A DNA stretch of 64,000 nucleotides, taken from NCBI GenBank assembly GCA_030583905.1, contig CP129481.1, forward strand, positions 806,001-870,000. The letters run 5' to 3'. Below, piece after piece: positions 1-10,464 of this stretch. Made by a program: the position numbers and the translations under genes. Within the stretch, counting starts at the first letter, position 1. Every line of letters begins with the position of its first letter. The DNA comes from Anaerolineales bacterium (GTDB lineage Bacteria > Chloroflexota > Anaerolineae > Anaerolineales > Villigracilaceae). Below the pieces are notes generated by a model that saw only the letters and a program-made list of their open reading frames with translations, searched no databases and was not told where the DNA came from.

Positions 1-170
1 ATCGCTCAGGCTGGAATTTGGGCATCGCAGCAGTGCTGGTCAATGTGATTGCGTCGCTCATTTTAGTGCCAGTGGCAATATTCGTATTCAAGGATAAAAT
101 TTCGTGGGTGAATGTTTTGGGAATTCTGATTTGTTTGGTAGGGTTGGTGATGCTGAATTGGAAGAGGTAG
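1..170 (+). CDS. EamA/DMT-family permease, C-terminal fragment
   Basis: The frame is open from the window edge to a TAG stop at 168-170 and encodes about 55 residues: two hydrophobic segments separated by a short charged turn with the FKDKISW-like stretch typical of the last two helices of drug/metabolite (EamA) exporters. The rest of the gene lies outside the window, so substrate and start are unknown. Assignment rests only on the hydrophobic pattern and the helix-turn spacing. Confidence 0.5.
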   Translation, partial: RSGWNLGIAAVLVNVIASLILVPVAIFVFKDKISWVNVLGILICLVGLVMLNWKR

Positions 171-185
171 AAAAGGAGCGCTGAA

Positions 186-1076
186 ATGAAAAAGATATTG
201 CTTCTGTTAACTTTCATGCTTACTGCTTGCACAACTTCAATACCCACACCAACTTCAACGCTCTCACCAACTTCAACGCTCTCACCAACTGCAACTCCAC
301 TTTCTTCGCTTACTCCTTTGCCGGCGCTGAGCGTCACTGCGACATTAGACTCGAAAATCCAACTTGTTGTGGGGGGCGAAACATTTACCGTGACGCGGGA
401 CGTGAAATACCGCGACGGACAGGCGACGGTAGATATTGATCCCTCCAGGACGCAGAAAATCGGCGATTTGTTGGTGTATTCCGATGCCGCAGGTAGGCTC
501 ATCTGGAATGAGCACCTCGCTTCTTGGACGCCAGAGTTCGGGACGAATATGGATTACACTCGTCCAGAACTCTCTCCATATGTACCAATGGAAGCTTATA
601 CTGATGGCTCTGCGGCGTTGTCCGCACAGCTATATATGGCTGTGCACCCAGGACTAATTGAGTCAGATGCGCCTTATCCATACTATATGGTGAATGTTGA
701 AAATAGCTATGGGTATCATATTAGTTTAATTCCGGTAAACAGAAACGCATTTCCGGCTGACAAAATCACCAATATAACCGGAAAAACAAATAAGCCATTT
801 GAATACCTTGGGCTTCAGCAAACGACCGACTCTGCAGGGCGGGTTATATACGTTGTTGTGAAAGAAAACTGGAATCCTGTTCCCGAAAATAAAAATCAGA
901 CACTCCCGACATTTCATGGTTTTGACGAAGCAGCGTATACCCAGTGGATCAGATATCCCCTTATATTGAAATTTCTTGCAAATGACGCCAGTGTTGTCGG
1001 CCAGTTACTGCCGATTTTTCCTGCCCCCCCGGGTAGTTATGCAGCGCCGGCAAATACATTTGATTATTGGGGTTAG
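186..1076 (+). pseudogene. Secreted lipoprotein of unknown function, interrupted by in-frame TAG
   Basis: A strong AAAGGAG site at 172-177 precedes ATG 186. Residues 1-15 form a lipoprotein signal ending in the lipobox LTAC, so the product should be lipid-anchored outside the membrane. It is followed by a Thr/Pro/Ser linker with a short tandem repeat (LSPTST). The body (residues 50-296) matches no family I recognise. The TAG at 1074-1076 is in frame with a further 68 sense codons ending at TAA 1281-1283, which read like normal protein, so the original gene probably ran 186-1283. It could be a nonsense mutation, a base-calling error or a genuine shorter product. Confidence 0.6.
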
Positions 1077-1283
1077 CCAGCAAATCCCTCTGTACGCGCG
1101 CTTAATGGTCAGGAGGTGATAGCTGTTTTCCCTGCTGATGTACAATCAGCCATTACAGCAATGTATGCAACGGTCGATAAAAATTATGATCCAGTAACCA
1201 ACCCCAAATCCCTTCTTCTTGCTCAGTTGCCCGAGGGGCTTTCGAGAATGATTCTCTACACAGGGACAGAATCATGGCGTTAA
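1077..1283 (+). pseudogene. Orphaned C-terminal part of the upstream lipoprotein gene
   Basis: Sixty-eight codons follow the TAG at 1074-1076 in the same frame, with no stop until TAA 1281-1283. The translation has balanced composition (ANPSVRALNGQEVIAVFPAD at the start). There is no start codon with a ribosome site of its own. The most economical reading is that this is the displaced C-terminus of the lipoprotein gene. The remaining 40 bases up to 1325 contain nothing else that I can identify. Confidence 0.5.
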
Positions 1284-1324
1284 CTGATCTTGTATCTTTG
1301 TCTTAACCCTGATACAGTTTTTGC

Positions 1325-2389
1325 ATGAGGGTTTTTTTCAGGTTTGTATTGAGTTTGTTTATACTTCTTGCGATATCGGAAACACAGGTTATTTATGCTC
1401 AATATACAACACCTACCATTGCTCCCACATCATGTTCCCCGGTAACCTGTTATTCCCAGGTGGGAGATGAAGTGCCAGATTGTCCTACAATTATAGGAAA
1501 CCCCAACTCGTTTCCGGTGTGTAATCACGGGCCTAATGGCTGTACGACACACTGGAACTGTACGTATGTTACCGGATGCACCGATTCAACTGCATGGTCC
1601 CGGTGGTCAAGGTGTGTAAACGGGGTAGAAGGTGAGACGAGGTATTGCATTGAACCTACCTGTTGCAATAACGGGGCCGAGGCCCGTTGGTGCGACTATT
1701 CCCCTACCGGTCCCACAGCCACCGCCCCGCCGCCGACCAATACGTCTTCCGTTCCCCAGATCGGCGACATCGAGATCCGTGCAGTGCCGACTACCGACGG
1801 GCAGGTAAACGGGACAATCCACCGATTTACCCCCTCTTCCGCAAGCAATCCTGCTCCCCGGACACAAGTCGGCGCCAATTACGTGCAATTTTCCAATATC
1901 ACCGCCGGATCGTATACCGTTGATCCTGCTCCGCCGACCGCCGATTGGGCGTATGTACGCGCCTGTTCAAGAAACCTGGACAATGGCACCAATGCCGAGG
2001 GGTTGTCCCGTAATTTGCCGGCAGGGGCTTTGCTCCGCTGGGATATCGGGTACACGCTGGGCACTGCATGGGTGCAGGCGCAGGGAGGCGATGTGTATAG
2101 CTCGGGTGCAATCCGTTCGTATATCCCCGCCGTAACGCCCCGGGTGTTTATCACCGACGGCACCGGCAGGTATCCCGGAGGCCTCATGTATGGCACGAGC
2201 GTAGACCTGGACAGTGACCCGTTTGAATCCGGAGCAGATCTTGTTTCAGCCGATAACTGGCAGGTAAACACGAGCCGGGCGAGCGTCAATTATTATGATT
2301 ATTTTTACCGACGGTTCGGGGGTTATCAGGCACTGACCACAATTCCTTCAACGATACGGCTTTTGCAACTCATTTTGACCAGTTCATAA
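1325..2389 (+). CDS. Secreted Cys-rich protein with a thrombospondin-1-like segment
   Basis: The 354-residue product starts with a hydrophobic signal peptide (about residues 1-26) and is therefore probably exported. Residues 37-125 are rich in cysteine and contain WSRWSRC followed by more cysteines and an arginine, which resembles the WSxWSxC core of thrombospondin type-1 repeats. A Thr/Pro linker (about 130-145) separates this from a Ser/Gly/Tyr-rich C-terminal part that I do not recognise. No ribosome binding site is visible before the ATG. Role unknown; adhesion or matrix binding would fit but is only an inference. Confidence 0.6.
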   Translation: MRVFFRFVLSLFILLAISETQVIYAQYTTPTIAPTSCSPVTCYSQVGDEVPDCPTIIGNPNSFPVCNHGPNGCTTHWNCTYVTGCTDSTAWSRWSRCVNGVEGETRYCIEPTCCNNGAEARWCDYSPTGPTATAPPPTNTSSVPQIGDIEIRAVPTTDGQVNGTIHRFTPSSASNPAPRTQVGANYVQFSNITAGSYTVDPAPPTADWAYVRACSRNLDNGTNAEGLSRNLPAGALLRWDIGYTLGTAWVQAQGGDVYSSGAIRSYIPAVTPRVFITDGTGRYPGGLMYGTSVDLDSDPFESGADLVSADNWQVNTSRASVNYYDYFYRRFGGYQALTTIPSTIRLLQLILTSS

Positions 2390-2404
2390 TAAATCTGAAC
2401 TTTC

Positions 2405-3463
2405 ATGGCATACTTGGAAGATATGAAAATGGAATTGTTTTCCCGTCTCAAAACCGCCGCCCGCATCTTGTTCAAGGGCGAAGCCCAAACAAAAAAACGC
2501 AATCCCATTCCCGCCATCACACCTGATGAACTGGCGGAAGTAAAGCAATTCTTCCCGCGCGAAAAATTCTTCATCCTTGGTCATGCCCGCTCAGGGACGA
2601 CCCTGCTCATGCGCCTTGCGCGCCTGCACCCCGAAGTCCACTGCAATTATCAGGCGCACTTCTTCACCCGCAAGCCGCTGCTGAAATCACTTGTGGACTC
2701 CGCTGAAATCGAAGAATGGCTCACGCGCAAATCCAACCGCTGGAACCACGGGCGCGACCTTTCGCCGCTCGTCTTGCGTGCCGCCGCCGATTTCATCATG
2801 GAGCGCGACGCCGCCCGCGAAGGCAAGCGCATCGTCGGGGACAAGAGTCCCTCCAGCGTGATCCACGGCCAGGTCGTGCGGGACATGCAAGCGTTATATC
2901 CCGATGCGAAAATCATCAACATCGTCCGCGACGGGCGCGATGTCCTGATCTCGGAACGCTTCCGCAACTTCGTTGAAGAATCCAAATTTTTGACAACAGA
3001 AGACAAACGCATCATTTCGGACCTCAAAACTGATCCCGCTCCGTTCAGCGACGGACGCCGCTCTATCTTCACCGAGACCTTCATCCGCAATATTGCTTCG
3101 CGCTGGGTCAACGACCTGACCGAAACCGACGCTGAAGCGCAGCGGCTTTACGGGAAGCAATATCATTCCCTGCGATATGAAGATTTGCTCGAAAATCCAT
3201 TTGCTGAAATGACCAAACTGTGGAAGTTTCTCGGCGTGAAAAAGATCGGAAAAACACTCGAGACGGCGATCAAAACTGAAATGTCCTCCAATCCTGATGA
3301 GCAGTGGCAGGCACAGCGTAATGAGGGCATCGCATCCTTTTTGCCGAAAGGACAGGCGGGCAACTGGCAGCGCTTGTTCACGGAGAAAGATAAGCATATT
3401 TTCAAAGAAATTGCGGGTGACATGCTCATCAAATGGAAATACGAAAACGATTTGAATTGGTGA
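2405..3463 (+). CDS. PAPS-dependent sulfotransferase family protein
   Basis: This 352-residue soluble protein has the two nucleotide-binding signatures of sulfotransferases: a P-loop-like 5'-phosphosulfate loop, GHARSGTTLL (about residues 57-66), and the 3'-phosphate loop, IVRDGRDV (about 176-183). A C-terminal KGQAGNW segment matches the GxxGxW region that also contacts PAP. It would transfer sulfate from PAPS to a sugar or other hydroxyl acceptor. The start is uncertain because ATG 2405 lacks a clear ribosome site and another ATG lies at 2423. It heads the glycan cluster and sits 4 bases before the next gene, so the two are probably co-transcribed. Confidence 0.8.
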   Translation: MAYLEDMKMELFSRLKTAARILFKGEAQTKKRNPIPAITPDELAEVKQFFPREKFFILGHARSGTTLLMRLARLHPEVHCNYQAHFFTRKPLLKSLVDSAEIEEWLTRKSNRWNHGRDLSPLVLRAAADFIMERDAAREGKRIVGDKSPSSVIHGQVVRDMQALYPDAKIINIVRDGRDVLISERFRNFVEESKFLTTEDKRIISDLKTDPAPFSDGRRSIFTETFIRNIASRWVNDLTETDAEAQRLYGKQYHSLRYEDLLENPFAEMTKLWKFLGVKKIGKTLETAIKTEMSSNPDEQWQAQRNEGIASFLPKGQAGNWQRLFTEKDKHIFKEIAGDMLIKWKYENDLNW

Positions 3464-3467
3464 AACA

Positions 3468-4463
3468 ATGAAATATCTCATTGCCGGACTCGGCTCCGTT
3501 GGTCGGCGCCACATGCGCAACCTCATCGCTCTTGGCGAAACGGACATCGTCCTCTACCGCACGCACAAGGCAACCCTGCCCGATGACGAACTCGCAGGCT
3601 ACCCCGTCGAAACCGACCTTGCCGAAGCGCTAAAAAAACACAGGCCCGATGCGGTCATCGTCTCGAACCCGACTTCACTGCATCTGGATGTCGCCATCCC
3701 TGCCGCGGAAGCGGGCTGCGCCATCCTGCTCGAAAAACCCATCGCCGCCTCGATGGAGCGCGTGAATGTGCTGCAAAAAGCCGTACAAAAAAGCGGATCG
3801 AAAGTGCTGGTTGCATTCCAATTCCGTTTTCATCCGGGCATGGTCAAAACGCGCGAACTCATCGAAAACGACGAGATCGGGCGTGTGGTCTCCGCGAGCG
3901 TTCACTTCGGCGAATATCTCCCCGCGTGGCACCCGTGGGAAGATTACCGCACAGGCTACGCCGCACGCGCGGACATGGGCGGTGGTGTAGTTGCAACGCA
4001 GTGTCACTCGCTCGATTATCTCCCGTGGCTGGTCGGCAAAAAAGTGGAATCCGTGTGGGGTTTTGCTGCAAAGATCAGCGACCTTGATGTTACTGCCGAT
4101 GACACCGCCAAGATCGGCTTGCGCTTTGAAGGCGGCGCACTCGGCAGCCTGCATCTCGATTACAACCAACAACCGCCCGAGCATGAGTTCTGTATTATCG
4201 GCACGAACGGCACGATCAAGTGGAATCTCGCGGACGGCGCGGCGCGCATCTATAGGGTGGAGAAAAAGGATTGGGATGTGTACCCGCTACCGGCGGGGTG
4301 GGAGCGCAACGTCATGTTCCAGGAACAGACCAAGCATTTTGTGGATGTCGTCAAAGGGAAGGCGGAGCCATCCTGCACATTGGAGGACGGCATTCAGGTG
4401 CAGCGAATTATTTCTTCTGTGCATGAATCACAAAGAACGGGGCGATTGATACAACTCGATTAA
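3468..4463 (+). CDS. Gfo/Idh/MocA family sugar oxidoreductase
   Basis: The N-terminus contains a Rossmann loop (GLGSVGRRH, residues 8-16) for NAD(P), and LLEKPIA at about residues 88-94 is the conserved catalytic-lysine motif of the Gfo/Idh/MocA family. At 331 residues it is a normal length. The usual reaction is redox at a sugar carbon or at a nucleotide sugar. Such genes often accompany nonulosonic acid genes (compare ptmF of Campylobacter), and the synthase and cytidylyltransferase lie 6-7 kb downstream. It follows the sulfotransferase by 4 bases. Exact substrate is not deducible. Confidence 0.82.
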   Translation: MKYLIAGLGSVGRRHMRNLIALGETDIVLYRTHKATLPDDELAGYPVETDLAEALKKHRPDAVIVSNPTSLHLDVAIPAAEAGCAILLEKPIAASMERVNVLQKAVQKSGSKVLVAFQFRFHPGMVKTRELIENDEIGRVVSASVHFGEYLPAWHPWEDYRTGYAARADMGGGVVATQCHSLDYLPWLVGKKVESVWGFAAKISDLDVTADDTAKIGLRFEGGALGSLHLDYNQQPPEHEFCIIGTNGTIKWNLADGAARIYRVEKKDWDVYPLPAGWERNVMFQEQTKHFVDVVKGKAEPSCTLEDGIQVQRIISSVHESQRTGRLIQLD

Positions 4464-4465
4464 GC

Positions 4466-4496
4466 AAAGAACGGCGGATGTTCCGCCGTTCTTTTA
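4466..4496. terminator. Bidirectional terminator between convergent genes
   Basis: A perfect 13-bp stem (4466-4478 with 4482-4494, arms AAAGAACGGCGGA and TCCGCCGTTCTTT) encloses a 3-nt loop. A run of T follows on the plus strand and A-rich sequence precedes it, so it can stop transcription from both the oxidoreductase gene and the membrane glycosyltransferase gene. Confidence 0.85.
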
Positions 4497-6080
4497 TTGA
4501 TTCACTGTTTCCCACAAAATATTCGGCGAGTTGTTTCGCAAATACACTCGTATTCCGGGGGCAATGGCGGTGTGTGTATATTCTTCAAGATACGGCGCGG
4601 CTTCTTCGCCGGTGCCGGGCCAGATGGATACGATCACATCGGGTTTGAGTGTTCCAAACGTATGGGCGTAGTCCCACTTCATGTGACCGGGACGCATGTT
4701 CGGAATGTCGGGAATGCCCATCGGGGTGCGGACGTTTTGATGTGCGATGTAAGGATCCGCTTTGCCGAGGATGTCGATGGCGTAACGGTCTGGCAGAAGA
4801 TAGGGAATGGTTCCCGCGCCGATGACGGCAATAGATGCGCCGGGTTGGGTGATCCGTTCGAGCGAGATGGCGATCTGCAAATTGCGGTCATTACCGGCGA
4901 CATAGTCGGGGCGGCGGGTCAAATTCCAGCGCTCAATGGATTTCCATTCGCCGATCAGGGCATTGAAGTTCAGGAGGGAGAATGCGAATACGATGATGAA
5001 GATGACCCTCCAGCCGATCTCCGCCGCATACTTGACCTTGATGCTGGTCGCTGCTTTCTGGAGCAGTTCCACCACCGACCAACTGAACGCGGCGAAGAAC
5101 AACGGCATGGCAATGACGATGTAACGGTTCGCGCCGCCGTGATGTTCCCACGCATCTCCGCCGACATAGATGGAGTAGGCGATCTGTCCCAGCAGGACGA
5201 GCGCCAGCAGGGTCACTTTCCAGTCGCGGCGGAAGAGGAACAGGGTCAATGGCAGAAGCATCAGAACCCAATTCGAAAAATAAATGAACTGGATGGCTGC
5301 GTATAGTCCACGCAGGAGCTTGAGCGTGTTGTTCCAGCCCTCGACCTTTAGATAATAGGTGTTCGGGAGCCATTCGCCGTAATAGGAATAACGCGCCAAC
5401 GTCTGCGCGCCGAGGAACAGGACGAGCAAGCCAAGTCCCCAGAGCAAATGCTGTTTACGGTTTTCCTTTTGGACAAACCACAGGACGGCAAAAATCACAA
5501 AATACGGCACTGCCATGTCAAAGCGGACGAGGGTGGAAACGGCAAGCAGGATGTAGATCCAGATGTTGAAACGCCCGTCGCTTTTCAATGCCATCCACAC
5601 CGCCGCGCTGACGATGACCACGAGCAAATTGACCTCCATGCCGAGCAAGCCGAACGAGTTAAGCGGCGCATAGAACGCGGTCAATGCCACGGCGGAGAGC
5701 ATGACGAGCAGGTCGTCGGTGAAGTGTTCGACGATCTTCCGTACGAGGAACAGGTTCAAGGTCAGGAGCGAGGCGCCGAGTACTTGGATGTAGAGTCCCG
5801 TCTCGTTCAATCCAATGGGGAAGAGGTGCACGATCGCCATGATCCCCACCCAGAGCGGATTGGTGAAACCCTCCACGCGTTCGCCCGCGTTCCATACGGG
5901 ACCCAGCCCGCGCGCGAGGTTATAGGCGTAACGCATGGAGATCATTGCGTCGTCGAAAAGGACGTAGTAGGTTTTGTCTTCGATCACAAAACTTGTGGCG
6001 ACGATATAACGATAACAGTAATAAACATAGCCCAAAACGAGCATGGTAAAGAGCGCATTCCGCAAAAACTTCATATTCAT
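4494..6080 (-). CDS. GT-C family membrane glycosyltransferase (AftB/ArnT-like)
   Basis: The 528-residue protein has about ten membrane segments. The acidic DDAMISMRYA motif lies in the first extracytoplasmic loop, followed by VEGFTNPLW, the arrangement seen in polyprenyl-phosphate-sugar-dependent GT-C enzymes such as mycobacterial AftB. The C-terminal part is a soluble extracytoplasmic domain. It should add a sugar from a lipid carrier to an extracytoplasmic glycan. Start ATG 6080 is chosen because a TATAAT box ends 9 nt upstream and a second Met follows at 6074. The reading frame stays open far upstream, but that part is antisense to the sulfate gene and is not protein-like. It diverges from sat-cysC. 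Confidence 0.8.
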   Translation of the reverse strand: MNMKFLRNALFTMLVLGYVYYCYRYIVATSFVIEDKTYYVLFDDAMISMRYAYNLARGLGPVWNAGERVEGFTNPLWVGIMAIVHLFPIGLNETGLYIQVLGASLLTLNLFLVRKIVEHFTDDLLVMLSAVALTAFYAPLNSFGLLGMEVNLLVVIVSAAVWMALKSDGRFNIWIYILLAVSTLVRFDMAVPYFVIFAVLWFVQKENRKQHLLWGLGLLVLFLGAQTLARYSYYGEWLPNTYYLKVEGWNNTLKLLRGLYAAIQFIYFSNWVLMLLPLTLFLFRRDWKVTLLALVLLGQIAYSIYVGGDAWEHHGGANRYIVIAMPLFFAAFSWSVVELLQKAATSIKVKYAAEIGWRVIFIIVFAFSLLNFNALIGEWKSIERWNLTRRPDYVAGNDRNLQIAISLERITQPGASIAVIGAGTIPYLLPDRYAIDILGKADPYIAHQNVRTPMGIPDIPNMRPGHMKWDYAHTFGTLKPDVIVSIWPGTGEEAAPYLEEYTHTAIAPGIRVYLRNNSPNILWETVNQ

Positions 6081-6089
6081 GGCGTTGGG

Positions 6090-6137
6090 ATTATACTTGT
6101 CCTTCCAAAATTCATTTGCTGAATTTTGGAGTATAAT
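6090..6137. promoter_or_regulatory. Divergent promoters around a perfect 11-bp palindrome
   Basis: TATAAT boxes face in opposite directions at 6090-6095 (minus strand, glycosyltransferase) and 6132-6137 (plus strand, sat-cysC). Between them lies an inverted repeat with arms TCCAAAATTCA (6104-6114) and TGAATTTTGGA (6120-6130) and a 5-nt centre. It covers where the -35 regions of both promoters would be, and neither promoter has a good -35 box, as expected for regulated promoters. A dimeric regulator binding here could control both genes. Confidence 0.6.
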
Positions 6138-6149
6138 GGGCGTCTGTGA

Positions 6150-7940
<1,791 letters not shown>

Positions 7941-7951
7941 TTCCAACTTTG

Positions 7952-7983
7952 GGTGACAGTCATTCCGCGGAGTGACTGTCACC
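7952..7983 (+). terminator. Hairpin after sat-cysC
   Basis: A perfect 11-bp stem (GGTGACAGTCA, 7952-7962, with TGACTGTCACC, 7973-7983) and a 10-nt loop lie 11 bases after the sat-cysC stop. No T-tract follows, so it may be an mRNA-stabilising or partial-termination hairpin; the next gene starts 10 bases later. Confidence 0.5.
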
Positions 7984-7992
7984 TGATTCTGT

Positions 7993-9585
7993 ATGACCAG
8001 ATTCCCCTTCGCTTCATTTCTACTCCTCGGCTTGCTTGCCGTACTCGGAACATTTCTCGTTCTTTATTCGACTCCGCAAGGTCTCGCGCTCTCCGATGAT
8101 TCGATCGGGTACATTGCCGGGGCGCGCAGCATCCTGAGCGGGGACGGCTACCGCGCTGCCTGGCTGGCTTCCAACAAGCCTGTCACGCATTTTCCGCCCG
8201 GTTTCTCGTCCGTGCTTGCCCTCGTCGGCTTGAGCGGACTTGATCCACTGCGCGGCACACGTTTTGTGAATTCCCTTCTGTTCGGCGCAAATACATTTTT
8301 ACTCGGTCTCATCGGCTGGCGGATGACCAGATCGAAACTTGCCGGTATCACGCTGGCTTTGCTCTTTTTGGTCAACGCCTCGTTATTCCGCGTCCACATC
8401 GCGGCAATGAGCGAACCGCTGTATCTTTTCTTCACCCTCGCATCGTTTTTGACCTTTTCGCAATACTTTGAAGCGGAGAAGCCAGTTTCGGCATCTTTCA
8501 GCGGCAAGTTGGGCAATCCCAATATCTGGCTGCTATTGACAGCCATCCTCACATCCTTCGCCTATCTGACGCGTTATGCAGGTCTCGCCCTGTTCGTAAC
8601 CTTTTTAGCCGCCCTTGTCATTTTGCATGGCACATGGAAAAAACGCCTGACCCGTGCGGGGATTTTCCTCGCTGGTTTCCTGCCTTTTGCGATTGCCTGG
8701 GCTGTCCGCAACCGCCTGCTCGCGGATAACGCCACCAACCGCACGATTGTCTATCATCCCATCACACCCGAGAATATTCAAATCGGTGTTTACAATGTCT
8801 CGGTCTTCCTCATGCCCTTCGAAGAATGGCGGCGTGAATTGATGAGAATCCCAAACCTGTTTCTCTCCATCATTATCTTTGTCTTATTGATTATGCTGGT
8901 TTGGGTGATGTTCAAGGGATTAAAAAAATTCTTCAAGCCATTCACCGAAATGCCAGAGATCCTGTCCTTTGTCAGCGCGCTCTATGGCTTGGGGTATCTT
9001 GCATCCATTGTCGTGACCATGACCTGGTTCGACGCCGCGACAAAATTTCAACTCCGCATTATTGCGCCGGTTTTCGTCAGTCTGCTGACCCTGCTGGTCT
9101 ATTTTGGGTATTGGCTGTGGCAAAAACAAAATAGACTTTTGTATGCCGTTACAATTGTGCTTGCGCTTTGTATCTTTGCACTTTCCATCCACGGCATGAC
9201 CGATGCAGTTAACCAACTCCGCAAAGGCGGGCAGGGATATGCGTCCTTCCGTTGGTTCGACTCTGAAGCCATGGAATTTCTGCGCAACCTTCCAGAAGGG
9301 ACGCGCATTCACAGCAACCAGGTTGCAGCCGTGTATCTGTACACGGGACGTCCCGGTTACGTTCTGCCCGACCTCGTCGACGCTGTCACGGGGCTTCCGC
9401 GCGGACGGTACGAGGAAGGCGTCGCTGAACTCCGGGCAGATGTTCTGGCGGGCGAAGCGGTGCTGGCGCTCTTCCGCTTTGGCGCGGCGGACGAGGATGT
9501 CCAATCGGTGTACATGGATCTTTCCAACGGTTTATACCTTGCGTTTGACGTGCGCGGCGATAAAATCTACACAGCATTTCCATAG
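7993..9585 (+). CDS. GT-C family membrane glycosyltransferase
   Basis: The 530-residue protein begins with a membrane helix followed by an acidic SDDSIGYIAGARS motif at about residues 33-45, which matches the first-loop Asp pair of GT-C enzymes of the ArnT/PMT group. About ten more hydrophobic segments follow, then a soluble C-terminal region of roughly 110 residues. It should use a polyprenyl-phosphate sugar donor on the outer face of the membrane. The donor and acceptor cannot be told from sequence. It is in line with sat-cysC and the SDR gene (9-base gap), suggesting co-expression with the glycan genes. Confidence 0.75.
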   Translation: MTRFPFASFLLLGLLAVLGTFLVLYSTPQGLALSDDSIGYIAGARSILSGDGYRAAWLASNKPVTHFPPGFSSVLALVGLSGLDPLRGTRFVNSLLFGANTFLLGLIGWRMTRSKLAGITLALLFLVNASLFRVHIAAMSEPLYLFFTLASFLTFSQYFEAEKPVSASFSGKLGNPNIWLLLTAILTSFAYLTRYAGLALFVTFLAALVILHGTWKKRLTRAGIFLAGFLPFAIAWAVRNRLLADNATNRTIVYHPITPENIQIGVYNVSVFLMPFEEWRRELMRIPNLFLSIIIFVLLIMLVWVMFKGLKKFFKPFTEMPEILSFVSALYGLGYLASIVVTMTWFDAATKFQLRIIAPVFVSLLTLLVYFGYWLWQKQNRLLYAVTIVLALCIFALSIHGMTDAVNQLRKGGQGYASFRWFDSEAMEFLRNLPEGTRIHSNQVAAVYLYTGRPGYVLPDLVDAVTGLPRGRYEEGVAELRADVLAGEAVLALFRFGAADEDVQSVYMDLSNGLYLAFDVRGDKIYTAFP

Positions 9586-9594
9586 AGGCAAACC

Positions 9595-10422
9595 ATGACC
9601 ATTTTCGATAAATTCAACTTGAAAGACCGCGTTGCGATCGTCACCGGCGGCGGCGGGCAATTGGGATTTGAATTCTGCAAGACCCTCGCCGAAGCGGGCG
9701 CAGCCGTCGTTGCCGCAGATCTCAATCTGGAACTCGCCTCCAGAACCGCTTCACGCTTGAAAGAGGCTGGATACACCGCATCAGCCCTCCCCTTGGATGT
9801 GACGCGCCTCGAATCGACCCGTGAACTGGTCGCTGAAACCGTCAAGCAGTTCAGCCGCCTCGACATTCTCGTCAACAGTGCCGCGCTCGATCCAAAGTTC
9901 GATCCCGATGCTGCCGCGAAGGGAATCGCCCCCGGCGCCTTCGAAGATTATCCGCTCGAGGATTGGAACGCCGCCCTCAACGTCAACCTGACAGGCATGT
10001 TCCTGACCACGCAAGCCTGCGTCAAGCAGATGATCGCACAGGGCAAAAAGGGCAGTATCATCAACATCTGTTCGACATACGGACTGAATGGACCCGACCA
10101 GCGCATCTATATCAAGGATGGAGTGCGCGTGGCATACAAACCTGCCTATTACACCACTACCAAGGCGGGGGTGATGGGCTTTACCAAATATCTCGCCGCC
10201 TACTATGCCGGGACCGAGATCCGCGTCAACGCGCTCACGCCGGGCGGTGTGTATAACAACCATGAAGAGTATTTTGTAAAAAATTACTCTGCCAAGACCA
10301 TTTTGGGCAGAATGGCGAAGAAGGATGAAATGAACGGCGCGTTGCTTTTCCTTGCATCAGATGCGTCCTCGTATATGACCGGCAACAATGTCATCGTGGA
10401 TGGCGGCTGGACAGCTTGGTAG
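9595..10422 (+). CDS. SDR-family oxidoreductase (PtmA-like)
   Basis: The 275-residue short-chain dehydrogenase has the cofactor loop TGGGGQLG (about residues 18-25) and the catalytic Y186-x3-K190 pair within YTTTK. It ends in a VDGGWTAW tail common in this family. An insertion before the catalytic Tyr (YIKDGVRVAYKP) resembles the PtmA/flagellin-modification type that accompanies legionaminic-acid genes. Together with the neighbouring CMP-sugar synthetase and synthase it is probably a step in making or modifying a nine-carbon acidic sugar. NAD versus NADP preference is not evident. Confidence 0.8.
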   Translation: MTIFDKFNLKDRVAIVTGGGGQLGFEFCKTLAEAGAAVVAADLNLELASRTASRLKEAGYTASALPLDVTRLESTRELVAETVKQFSRLDILVNSAALDPKFDPDAAAKGIAPGAFEDYPLEDWNAALNVNLTGMFLTTQACVKQMIAQGKKGSIINICSTYGLNGPDQRIYIKDGVRVAYKPAYYTTTKAGVMGFTKYLAAYYAGTEIRVNALTPGGVYNNHEEYFVKNYSAKTILGRMAKKDEMNGALLFLASDASSYMTGNNVIVDGGWTAW

Positions 10423-10426
10423 CCAT

Positions 10427-10455
10427 GTAGGGATACAGCGACGCTGTCTCCCTAC
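10427..10455 (+). repeat. Intergenic hairpin element
   Basis: Arms GTAGGGA-ACAGCG and CGCTGT-TCCCTAC pair with one mismatch around a 1-nt centre, 4 bases after the SDR stop and directly before the GGAG site (10456-10459) of the next gene. It belongs to a family of similar elements in this window (16654, 33667 and inside the riboswitch at 52860). The spacing suggests it affects mRNA folding before the next start rather than full termination. Confidence 0.6.
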
Positions 10456-10464
10456 GGAGAATTT

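Noticed and set aside
1074..1076. TAG read as an amino acid (altered genetic code)
   Set aside because: Many good genes here stop at TAG, for example at 13512-13514 and 16654-16656.
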